This document shows, one piece after another, positions 1 to 6,838 of a stretch of 12,500 nucleotides of DNA. The notes below the pieces were generated by a model. That model saw only the letters and a program-made list of their open reading frames with translations. It made no database searches and was not told the DNA's origin. This stretch comes from Promethearchaeota archaeon (GTDB taxonomy: Archaea > Asgardarchaeota > Lokiarchaeia > Sigynarchaeales > SOKP01): contig JAUXAJ010000141.1 of the NCBI GenBank assembly GCA_030620005.1, positions 1 through 12,500 of the forward strand. The letters are read 5' to 3'. The stretch's first letter is position 1. Each line of letters opens with the position of its first letter. Both the position numbers and the translations under genes were made by a program.

Positions 1-152
1 TCGTGTAGTTCCACAGCTCGTTCCCGTCCTCGCCGTTCAGCGCGTAGATCTTCCAATCATCGCTTCCGACTATTACTTCTAGCTTGCCGTCGCCGTCCAT
101 ATCGCCCAAAGCGGGAGAGGAATACACGCCAGCTCCCGTCGTGTAGTTCCAC
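1..152 (-). repeat. Start of an about 138-bp internal repeat encoding propeller blades
   Basis: The 14-mer TCGTGTAGTTCCAC occurs at 1-14 and again at 139-152, spacing 138 bp (46 codons). It encodes the WNYT motif at equivalent points of successive blades. One full period lies in the window and the array should continue to the left. Confidence 0.6.
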
Positions 153-358
153 GACTTCGAGACGCTATTAGATGTTTTTAATTTATTTTTTTCCACGTCT
201 TTATAACTTATCTTTTCAGGATCATTTTCATTAAATGCATTGTTTTCCACGTTATTGGAATTTATCTTTTCACGATCGTGTTCCATTAAGAATCCAAGAC
301 TCAAGATTAAGACTAATGAAAAAACAAGGTAAATTTTCGAATTAATTTTTTCTCTCAT
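1..358 (-). CDS. Secreted FG-GAP/beta-propeller repeat protein (N-terminal part, runs off the window)
   Basis: Only the first 119 codons are inside the window. The reverse-strand translation starts MREKINSK and is followed by a hydrophobic stretch (IYLVFSLVLILSLGFL), which reads as a signal peptide or signal anchor. A polar Asn/Glu/Lys linker of about 45 residues follows, then a repeat with the pattern SSPALGDMDGDGKLEVIVGS...KIYALNGEDGNELWNYT. The DxDGDGKxE stretch is the Ca-binding loop typical of FG-GAP/VCBS blades, and YALNGEDGxELW is typical of PQQ-like propeller blades, so an extracellular beta-propeller with adhesion or binding roles is likely. The ATG at 358 is preferred because GGGGA lies about 5 nt upstream; an in-frame ATG at 370 would add four residues. 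The repeat part is visibly richer in G+C than the leader and linker. Ligand and exact function are unknown. Confidence 0.8.
   Translation of the reverse strand, partial: MREKINSKIYLVFSLVLILSLGFLMEHDREKINSNNVENNAFNENDPEKISYKDVEKNKLKTSNSVSKSWNYTTGAGVYSSPALGDMDGDGKLEVIVGSDDWKIYALNGEDGNELWNYT
191..288 (-). repeat. Imperfect 54-bp tandem duplication in the linker of the secreted protein
   Basis: The segments beginning at 191 and 245 share TTCCACGT, TTATCTTTTCA and GATC blocks at a constant offset of 54 bp. They encode the related peptides EKINSNNVENN and EKISYKDVEKN. This looks like a short in-frame duplication (18 codons) in the low-complexity linker between the signal segment and the first propeller blade. 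Confidence 0.5.
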
Positions 359-446
359 TGAGTTCCCCATATTTAAAAATTTTTTCAGTTTTTTAATAAA
401 TTCTTGAATTTCTTTTAGAAAATTTAAAAAAGATTAAGAAACTATT

Positions 447-464
447 ATATAAAAATTTTTATAT
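447..464. promoter_or_regulatory. 18-bp perfect palindrome in a divergent intergenic region, possible TATA/operator
   Basis: ATATAAAAATTTTTATAT is a perfect inverted repeat without spacer. It lies between the divergent secreted-protein gene (start 358) and the EFR1-type gene (start 584). Its A/T composition would allow a TATA-like element on either strand. In such an AT-rich spacer a chance palindrome of this composition is not rare, so the assignment is tentative. Confidence 0.3.
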
Positions 465-583
465 TTCCGTGTAAAGATCAACTTAACATGGATAACATAT
501 TAAAATTTTCTTCATTAAATTATCAATAACTACACATAAAAATCTAATTTAATTATTCAAATTTTTTTGGTAGAAAATTGAGC

Positions 584-1507
584 ATGATACCAATTTATTA
601 CTTTAGCGCTTCGGGAAACACCAAATATTGCATAAAATTAGTAAAACAAGGTTTTCAAGATAAGAACATTTCTATTGACCTCGTTAGGATAAAAAATATT
701 AGAAATCTTCAATTTCCAGATCAAAAAAAGCTTTATCCTGCAATTGGACTGGCTTTTCCTGTATATGAGTTCATGGTGCCACGCATAATTTTAATTTGGC
801 TGCATCAACTGCCTCCAGCTCAACAAATTGTGCCCGTATTTATTATTGATACGAGTGGTGGGTTACCATGTAATTCAGCGGGAGTTGCGATGGATTTATT
901 ACGAAAAAAGAATTACGAACCAATAGGGGTTTTAGAGATCCCTACGCCTACTGTTGAGCCGTTCTTTGATAATAAATATTATCCCGTAGGATGGAGCCGA
1001 GAAATTCTTGACCGTTGCTATTTTTTTGGAGCTTTACTTGCTATCCGACTTCAAAAGGAAGATAATCGATTTATTGACATGCGTCTTGGACGTTTTCGAT
1101 TTTCCAAATTAACTAAATATTTCTATCGCTATTTTCTTGAAGGACAATCATCTACAGCTGGATTAATTAAATTTAATCCTACTAAGTGCAACCAATGTAG
1201 TGCATGTGAGCGTGCGTGTCCCATGGCTGCAATTGATATAAAACAATCCCCAAATCCCATTAACCTTAATCGTTGCATGTTTTGTGCTACTTGCATCCGA
1301 ATTTGTCCTAATCATGCAATTAGTATTTCTTATCGGTCGAAGAAAATACCTCCATCAGCAAGAAATACTCCTAAATCCCGTCCCGGATATATCGATCCTG
1401 GTGACTATCACGTGTCTAAAAAGCCAAAATTCAGTAGTGGATACTTGAGTCTTCTATTAGGCATGATACAAGTTCGAAAGATCTTGAAAAATTTAAAGAG
1501 AACATGA
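584..1507 (+). CDS. EFR1-type flavodoxin-like/2x[4Fe-4S] ferredoxin fusion protein
   Basis: A 307-residue redox protein. Residues 1-150 look like a flavodoxin: the strand MIPIYYFSASGNTKY contains the SxxGNT loop that binds FMN phosphate, and later segments (AIGLAFPVY, VFIIDTSGG) fit flavodoxin strands. The C-terminal half holds two cluster motifs, C202-x2-C205-x2-C208-x3-C212-P and C231-x2-C234-x2-C237-x3-C241-P, the standard 2x[4Fe-4S] ferredoxin pattern. A basic tail of about 60 residues follows. This matches proteins annotated as 'EFR1 family ferrodoxin' in archaea and anaerobic bacteria. A soluble cytoplasmic electron-transfer role is inferred; its partner is unknown and no obvious redox partner gene is adjacent. 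A TTG at 578 is in frame two codons upstream; ATG at 584 is chosen because neither start has a clear ribosome site and the protein aligns from MIPIYY. Confidence 0.85.
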   Translation: MIPIYYFSASGNTKYCIKLVKQGFQDKNISIDLVRIKNIRNLQFPDQKKLYPAIGLAFPVYEFMVPRIILIWLHQLPPAQQIVPVFIIDTSGGLPCNSAGVAMDLLRKKNYEPIGVLEIPTPTVEPFFDNKYYPVGWSREILDRCYFFGALLAIRLQKEDNRFIDMRLGRFRFSKLTKYFYRYFLEGQSSTAGLIKFNPTKCNQCSACERACPMAAIDIKQSPNPINLNRCMFCATCIRICPNHAISISYRSKKIPPSARNTPKSRPGYIDPGDYHVSKKPKFSSGYLSLLLGMIQVRKILKNLKRT

Positions 1508-1591
1508 TTTCGTTCTTCTTTCAGAAATAAATTCTTTCTACTAAATTTTTAATGAAATTGAACGCGTCCACTCTTATTATCATAAAAATTT

Positions 1592-1614
1592 CAAATTAAA
1601 TTAAATTTAATTTG
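1592..1614. repeat. 23-nt inverted repeat upstream of the TrmB-like gene
   Basis: The arms CAAATTAAATT (1592-1602) and AATTTAATTTG (1604-1614) are exact reverse complements around a single A at 1603. The element lies about 120 bp before the start at 1737 and 85 bp after the upstream stop. It could be an operator (odd-centred dyads are typical of dimeric wHTH regulators) or part of the 3' end of the upstream transcript. No T-tract follows it directly. Confidence 0.45.
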
Positions 1615-1634
1615 TAGACGAAATTGGATTCATG

Positions 1635-1697
1635 AAATGGTGTTTTTACTTATACTTATATTTATAAAATGGTGTTCTTACTTATACTTATATTTAT
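1635..1697 (+). repeat. Tandem 32-bp direct repeat in the promoter region of the TrmB-like gene
   Basis: Two 31-nt copies at 1635-1665 and 1667-1697 (period 32) differ at a single base (T versus C in GTGTTTTTA/GTGTTCTTA). Each copy ends in CTTATACTTATATTTAT, so a TATA-like segment is duplicated 40 to 80 bp before the ATG at 1737. The unit is unlike the simple AT background because it contains ATGGTGTT. It may be a duplicated promoter or paired regulator-binding sites. Confidence 0.65.
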
Positions 1698-1736
1698 TAA
1701 TTATTATTTACTTATTCAGCGAATGGAATTCGAAAA

Positions 1737-4700
1737 ATGTTAAATTTTAAAAAAATTAGCCAAGAAAAATTAGGGCTAAACGATACTGAAGCACTTTGTT
1801 ATGAATTGTTACTCATTAAAGGCAAACTCACGGCAGGGGAAATCTGCGTATATGCAACTCTCGATGCTGAAACTAATTTTGAAACGATTAAAGGAATCTT
1901 AGACGATTTAGTAACCAGAGGGCTTGCCCAAAAACTCCCAAAAGCCAAAGGTTTAGTTGAGGTCTATATAGCTGTTCCACCATTTGAAGGATTCATAAAT
2001 TTTTTGGATGATCTGGGAAAGGAAATGACAGCACAAAAGAATAGTATCACCACTTCAATGCAAAAACTTAATGATGAGACTAAAAAAGAAATATCAGTTA
2101 TTCGCACGAATGTTAAAAATGTTGTGAATGAAGAAAAAGCTGCGATCAAAGAAAGTGTATCAAAGGCAAACGATAATATCACTCAGACAGTTGAAAAGAC
2201 CCTTTCTAAAAATAACGAGACTCTAACCGTTTATAGCCAAGAAATTGAAAGTTCTATTAATTCTTCAAAAGAGATCATAAAAACTAATATTGAAAATTTT
2301 AAGACCGAAAGCAGAGCTATCATTGAAAAATCTAAAGAAGACACGATAAGTAAAGCAAGTGAAGCTAAGGACGATGTAATTAGCAAGTACGAGGGCTTGG
2401 ACGAGAAAGTAAAGGAATTATTTAATCAAGGTAAGAGTCAATTCTCAACCACGCTAAATTCTGCCAAAAACATGGTAATTACTGATAATAAATCGCAACA
2501 AGAAAAAACCATGAAACAAATAAATCTTTGGAAAGGAGGAGTAGATGCTGAATTTAACAGTTTACTAACTTCTATCAAGGAGCAATCAGATAAGAATTTT
2601 AGCAGTCTGAAATTAAAAAATCAAGAGAATTCAAGCGAACTAAAGGAACTCATGAACACGCAATCAAATACTTTTAAAACCAACCTCAATAGTGATATTT
2701 CCTCGAATCGTAAGAAGTTTTACGAAATATTAACTGCACTTGGCGAAAAAACTTCAAATGATTTAAATAAGCTCCAAGAAGAGTTAACGCAAGCGTTAAA
2801 TCAAGGAAAATCTACGTTGGACTCCACCTTAGAAGAACAAAAAGCTGGTTTAAGCGAATACCTAGCTCAAAAATTGAGCGATTTAAGTGCGAATTTCACT
2901 AGTCAAGTTAACGATTTAGGTACAGGTCTAGACGGACAAAAATCGTCTTTAAGCGCCACTCTTGACGAACAAATGAATAAATTCATCGATCAAAAGGAAA
3001 GTGTTAGCAACTCTCTTGACGGACAGGTGAATATCTTTAAAGAACATCAAGAAACCTATAACAACACGCTAGAAGCACAAAAAAACACGTTTAATGAACA
3101 TCAAGTAGCATTTAAACAAGCACTGGAAGAACAGATGAAACAATTCAACGAACTGCAAGAGTCATTTAGTCGCACGCTTGACGGACAAATGGAAAAATTT
3201 AAGGAACATCAAGCGGCTGTCAGCAACGCTCTTGATGAACAGATGAACGAATTCAATGGTCAGTTGATCAATTTCTTGGAGTTTGGAAGCAACTTCTTTA
3301 CCGAAACAAAAGATCAATTTGGAAGTAAAATTCAATCAGTAATGGATTTTGTAAAGGAAAAATTCAAAGAATACGAGGATGCCACTAAGAATCGATTTGA
3401 TCTTATTAAAAGCGAGGTTGAGACGAAATTTAATGAATTTTCCGCAAAAGAAACTAATGATATCGAACAAATCGTAAAAGGAGCCACCTCAAACATTAGC
3501 TCCATCGATTCGGAAATCAACAGTAAAACAACTATATTTGGTGAAAACATGGAATCTCAGCAGGCGTCAATGATGAAATCTCTTGAAAACTCGCTTTCTG
3601 AAAACGAAACTAGCTTTACAGGGAATTTAGATTCTACATTATCAGAAGTTGAGGCAAAGTTAGAAGGAATGTTAAATGAAACTAAGGCAAGTATAGAAAA
3701 AATAATTGGCGATTCGAAAGGAACCTTGGAAGAGAAAATCTCCAGCGTAGATACGGGATTTATAAGTTTAGCTGAAGCTTTTAGTGAAAAGATAACAGGT
3801 AACGTTGATAATGTCGTTTCTGACTTATCTGAAAAATCTGATGAGGTTGAATCGGGAGTATTGAAAGCTTATGAAGATGGAACTAAAATAACAACAACAC
3901 ATTATTCTAACTTTTCAGAAGATGTAAATGCAATGACTAATGCTTTGGTTGAAAAATCAGGAATTGCCGCTGAATCAACTCACATCAAACTCGAGGGAGA
4001 TCTTGGATCAGTTCAAAATATTAGTTCGAAAATTATCGAGAAAGCTGTTGGTAATCTTGAAAGCTCCACGAACGCTTTAAAGGATTTGCTCGTAAATGAA
4101 ATCAATGGAATGGAAGAAAATATTACGACCATTACGGATGATCTCGGTAGAGATACAATAGAAAACATCGATACTTTGTCAAATAAAACTTTAGAGTTTT
4201 TTGATAACGCAGCTAAAGGGATTGGGGATCCTGTTGATAAGATAATGGAAGCTGCTGAAACCAGTAAAGCAACTCTTGCGAATGTGTGGGACGATGTGAA
4301 ATCAATGGAGCTTCTTAAGGCAGAAGGTACCTGGCAAATTGTTACAAAACATACTATAATGGCATATCTCGACGCAATGGTGAGGAGAACAAAATCTCAT
4401 GTCTTAATAGTTGTTCCTGACATGGCTCTGTTACCCGCGGACGCCATTTTGAATACTAAAGCCACGCAGAAAGTGACTATTGCGTGTAAAATTACCGATA
4501 AAGAGCTTGCAAATAAACTCGTCGAAAAACACAATATTGACTTGCGTTCTATAACTGATATGACTGTGTCAGTGCTTGGAGCAGACCGTGATCAAGAAGA
4601 GGCTTTCTATGGACCTGTGACGGAAAAACCAGAAGAGATGGTTTGCACAATTACTCAGCAAGATGAATTAATACGTATAATTGCAGAGATGCTTTCAAGT

Positions 4701-4739
4701 TTTTACAGGGGTCGTTCGGTAAAGTATTCGCCAAGTTAG
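1737..4739 (+). CDS. Giant coiled-coil protein with TrmB-like wHTH and TrmB-like C-terminal domain
   Basis: 1000 residues in three parts. Residues about 8-82 are a winged helix of TrmB type: LGLNDTEALCYELLLIKGKLTAGEI, then a recognition-helix region and wing ending VEVYIAVPPFEGF. Residues about 95-860 are a continuous hydrophilic helical region rich in Glu, Lys, Ser and Asn, without membrane segments; residues 409-517 contain exact 18-residue repeats. Residues about 864-1000 form a compact domain (GTWQIVTKHTIMAYLDAMVR, SHVLIVVPDMALLPADAI) that resembles the effector/PLD-like part of TrmB regulators. Ordinary TrmB proteins have about 250-350 residues, so a rod of some 760 residues appears inserted between their two domains; fully helical, it would be roughly 115 nm long. 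DNA binding at one end is inferred; a plain regulator, a nucleoid or chromosome-tethering protein or a scaffold are all possible. The start at 1737 gives the wHTH intact. It is monocistronic by spacing, and a T-rich end follows. Confidence 0.85.
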   Translation: MLNFKKISQEKLGLNDTEALCYELLLIKGKLTAGEICVYATLDAETNFETIKGILDDLVTRGLAQKLPKAKGLVEVYIAVPPFEGFINFLDDLGKEMTAQKNSITTSMQKLNDETKKEISVIRTNVKNVVNEEKAAIKESVSKANDNITQTVEKTLSKNNETLTVYSQEIESSINSSKEIIKTNIENFKTESRAIIEKSKEDTISKASEAKDDVISKYEGLDEKVKELFNQGKSQFSTTLNSAKNMVITDNKSQQEKTMKQINLWKGGVDAEFNSLLTSIKEQSDKNFSSLKLKNQENSSELKELMNTQSNTFKTNLNSDISSNRKKFYEILTALGEKTSNDLNKLQEELTQALNQGKSTLDSTLEEQKAGLSEYLAQKLSDLSANFTSQVNDLGTGLDGQKSSLSATLDEQMNKFIDQKESVSNSLDGQVNIFKEHQETYNNTLEAQKNTFNEHQVAFKQALEEQMKQFNELQESFSRTLDGQMEKFKEHQAAVSNALDEQMNEFNGQLINFLEFGSNFFTETKDQFGSKIQSVMDFVKEKFKEYEDATKNRFDLIKSEVETKFNEFSAKETNDIEQIVKGATSNISSIDSEINSKTTIFGENMESQQASMMKSLENSLSENETSFTGNLDSTLSEVEAKLEGMLNETKASIEKIIGDSKGTLEEKISSVDTGFISLAEAFSEKITGNVDNVVSDLSEKSDEVESGVLKAYEDGTKITTTHYSNFSEDVNAMTNALVEKSGIAAESTHIKLEGDLGSVQNISSKIIEKAVGNLESSTNALKDLLVNEINGMEENITTITDDLGRDTIENIDTLSNKTLEFFDNAAKGIGDPVDKIMEAAETSKATLANVWDDVKSMELLKAEGTWQIVTKHTIMAYLDAMVRRTKSHVLIVVPDMALLPADAILNTKATQKVTIACKITDKELANKLVEKHNIDLRSITDMTVSVLGADRDQEEAFYGPVTEKPEEMVCTITQQDELIRIIAEMLSSFYRGRSVKYSPS
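2961..3263 (+). repeat. 54-bp (18-residue) coding repeats, five full units plus a partial one
   Basis: Units begin at 2961, 3015, 3069, 3123, 3177 and 3231, each with a Leu codon opening the pattern L-[DE]-x-Q-x3-F-x2-[HLK]Q or close variants (LDEQMNKF, LDGQVNIF, LEAQKNTF, LEEQMKQF, LDGQMEKF, LDEQMNEF). No insertions or deletions break the period. The DNA copies have diverged at third positions, while GAACATCAAG recurs in three units. An 11-residue half unit (LDGQKSSLSAT) precedes the array. Confidence 0.85.
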
Positions 4740-4740
4740 G

Positions 4741-4784
4741 TTTTTTTTTCTCATTTTAATTTTTTTATTTTTACTTTTTTTTTT
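4741..4784 (+). terminator. T-tract terminator of the TrmB-like coiled-coil gene
   Basis: Three closely spaced T runs (4741-4749, 4761-4767, 4775-4784) begin 1 nt after the TAG stop. Archaeal RNA polymerase ends transcription at such U-rich runs without needing a stem. No stable hairpin is visible. Confidence 0.6.
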
Positions 4785-4840
4785 AATGTTTAACTGATAA
4801 GAATTAGATTAATGATAATAACACTATAAAGTCTGAATAA

Positions 4841-6235
4841 ATGGTGAATCTGAAGGAAATATTTCACGCAAGATCGATTGCTATAATTGGCGCTTCAAAT
4901 AACCCACGCAAGGCTACACATCAAATCATTAAAACCATGATTGATGCAAATTTTAGTGGTAAAATATTTCCCATACATCCAAAGGAAAAAGAAGTATTAG
5001 GATTCAAATGTTATTCTTCAATATTGGACATTAAAAAACAATTGGATTTGCTAGTTATTGGTGTTCCAGCGAAATCTGTTTTGGAAATCTTTAAACAAGC
5101 ATCACGACGCAAAGATATAAAAGGCGCCATAATAATTTCTGCAGGTTTTAGTGAAACAGCAGATCCAAAATTAGTAGAATTAGAAAATGAAATCATTTCA
5201 ATAGCAAATAAATCCAAAATTCGAGTTTTTGGACCTAATTGTATCGGATTGATAAATTCAGATAACGGATTGTGCACAAGTTTTGCACCAGGCGTGCATT
5301 TAGAATCTGGAAATATTGGATTCATCACTCAAAGTGGTGCATTTGGAGGCTCGGTCTTAATGCTTGCTGGAGATCAGCCAAAACCTCTTGGATTTAATAA
5401 ATGGGCCCATGTTGGCAATATGGCAGATGTATCGAATTTAGAAATTTTAGAATATTTCGGTTCTGATGAAAAAATAAAAACAATTGGAATGTATTTAGAA
5501 GGAGTATCTGATGGAAGGGCTTTATTGAAAATCGCAAGAGAAATTAGCTCTCAAAAGCCGATTTTTTTATTAAAAGTTGGAAGAACTGATTTAGGTTCAA
5601 AAGCAACACTTTCTCATACAGGCACTCTTGCAGGATCCGATCAAGTATATGAAGCTGCTTTTACCCAATCCGGCATTGTAAGAGTTAATAACATGGAAGA
5701 ACTTGTAGATGCTCTTAAAGCTTCATCAATGCTCCCAAAGCCAAACGGTAGAAATATTTGTGTTCTTACTGAAGCAGGAGGACCTGGAATAATAGCAATG
5801 GACGAAATAGCTAAAGATAATTATTTAAAACTTGCTCAAATATCCAAAACAACAAGAACAAGTTTAAAAGATATTCTGCCATCAATGGCAATGGTTTGTA
5901 AACCAAATGGTTATATTGACATGACCGCTGCTGCAATGGAAAAAGAACACGAAAAATCTTTACAATTAGTTCTGGAAGATCCCAACGTTGATTCAGTAAT
6001 TCTCATCACGTTACCTCCAACTTTTCTTCCTGCAATAAATGTAGCACAATGCATAGAGCCAATTATTAAAAGTCAGAATAAACCCGTGGTAGTTTGCCTA
6101 ATGAAAGGAGAAGCAATGAACGCCGCAAGAAAATTTTTGGAAGAAAATGGAATTCCTACATTTGATACTCCGGATAGGGCAGCGAGAGCAATGATCAATA
6201 TAACTAAAGCTTCAAGCGTATTATTATATCTATAA
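4841..6235 (+). CDS. ADP-forming acyl-CoA synthetase, alpha subunit (CoA-binding/ligase)
   Basis: 464 residues, the usual length of a stand-alone alpha subunit of NDP-forming acetyl/acyl-CoA synthetases, which convert acyl-CoA + ADP + Pi to acid + ATP + CoA. The N-terminus is a CoA-binding Rossmann domain (RSIAIIGASNNPRK, residues 11-24; FPIHPKEKEVLG; GAIIISAGF; FGPNCIGLIN). Residues about 150-290 form the succinyl-CoA-ligase-like domain (ITQSGAFGGSVL), with the phospho-histidine candidate H259 in SHTGTLAG. The third domain runs to FDTPDRAARAM near the C-terminus. The ATP-grasp beta subunit needed for ATP formation is not adjacent and must be elsewhere or beyond the window. The acid substrate cannot be read from sequence; the neighbouring thiolase and hydratase suggest fatty-acyl or branched acyl-CoA. 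Its end overlaps the convergent MaoC gene by 6 bp. Confidence 0.9.
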   Translation: MVNLKEIFHARSIAIIGASNNPRKATHQIIKTMIDANFSGKIFPIHPKEKEVLGFKCYSSILDIKKQLDLLVIGVPAKSVLEIFKQASRRKDIKGAIIISAGFSETADPKLVELENEIISIANKSKIRVFGPNCIGLINSDNGLCTSFAPGVHLESGNIGFITQSGAFGGSVLMLAGDQPKPLGFNKWAHVGNMADVSNLEILEYFGSDEKIKTIGMYLEGVSDGRALLKIAREISSQKPIFLLKVGRTDLGSKATLSHTGTLAGSDQVYEAAFTQSGIVRVNNMEELVDALKASSMLPKPNGRNICVLTEAGGPGIIAMDEIAKDNYLKLAQISKTTRTSLKDILPSMAMVCKPNGYIDMTAAAMEKEHEKSLQLVLEDPNVDSVILITLPPTFLPAINVAQCIEPIIKSQNKPVVVCLMKGEAMNAARKFLEENGIPTFDTPDRAARAMINITKASSVLLYL

Positions 6236-6709
6236 AATAAGTAAATTTATCCAATCTGCTATAAGCGCAGGCTTGTCTTGTCCTTTAATTTCAATAGTAT
6301 GGTGTGACGTGAACTTAATACCCTTTTTAACTAGTTCAACTTTCGAGATATATGATACGTCGCGAATAAAAGCTCCAACTGGAACAGCTGAAATAAACCT
6401 AATTTTATCAAATCCATAATTAAGTATCGATTTTGCATCTTCTATATAAAATTGCATTGAATCCCTGTCACCATCTTGTAGGGTAAAGAAAACAAGCATG
6501 GATAAAACTAAAAAACCATGAGCCACAGTTCTGCCATAAGTTGACCTCTCAGCTTTTTCTGGGCTGACGTGAATATATTGATGGTCTTTCGTGAGATCCG
6601 CAAACTTATTTATATTTTCTTGAGTTACTTTATACCAGTTTGTACTAAACTTTTTGCCAATATAATCCTTTATTTGAATTGCTTTTATCTTGTTGACCAC
6701 AATTCTCAT
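6230..6709 (-). CDS. MaoC-family (R)-specific enoyl-CoA hydratase/dehydratase
   Basis: 159 residues from the chosen ATG at 6709, a single hot-dog domain of normal size. The motif FADLTKDHQYIHVSPEKA carries the catalytic pair of the hydratase-2 family (D42 and H47), followed by TVAHGFLVLSML, the conserved hot-dog central helix. Members hydrate trans-2-enoyl-CoA to (R)-3-hydroxyacyl-CoA or run the reverse reaction. An in-frame ATG at 6748 would add 13 residues (MISIYGIIKFKKR); the inner start is preferred because family members begin shortly before the xxDYIGKxF segment, although neither start has a convincing ribosome site. It is convergent with the acyl-CoA synthetase subunit and divergent from the thiolase, which fits an acyl-CoA degradation or synthesis role. 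Substrate chain length is unknown. Confidence 0.87.
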   Translation of the reverse strand: MRIVVNKIKAIQIKDYIGKKFSTNWYKVTQENINKFADLTKDHQYIHVSPEKAERSTYGRTVAHGFLVLSMLVFFTLQDGDRDSMQFYIEDAKSILNYGFDKIRFISAVPVGAFIRDVSYISKVELVKKGIKFTSHHTIEIKGQDKPALIADWINLLIL

Positions 6710-6823
6710 CCTTTTTTTAAATTTTATAATTCCATATATTGATATCAAAAGTTAATTAATAATTTTAACTTTATAAAAACTAATTAATATTTAATCAAAA
6801 ATGAATCAATTTAAATACATATC

Positions 6824-6838
6824 GGGGAACATGAATTG
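6824..6838 (+). promoter_or_regulatory. GGGGA ribosome site and TTG start overlapping a two-codon ATG-AAT-TGA mini-ORF
   Basis: GGGGA at 6824-6828 sits 7 nt before TTG (6836), a workable Shine-Dalgarno spacing. An ATG at 6831 is out of frame and reads ATG-AAT-TGA, ending across the TTG. In the thiolase frame a TAA at 6812-6814 bars any earlier start and no ATG lies between, so TTG is the only reasonable initiator. Confidence 0.6.

Noticed and set aside
1635..1697. The two-copy 32-bp repeat considered as a CRISPR fragment
   Set aside because: The copies abut with no spacer and are only two; there are no cas genes in the window.
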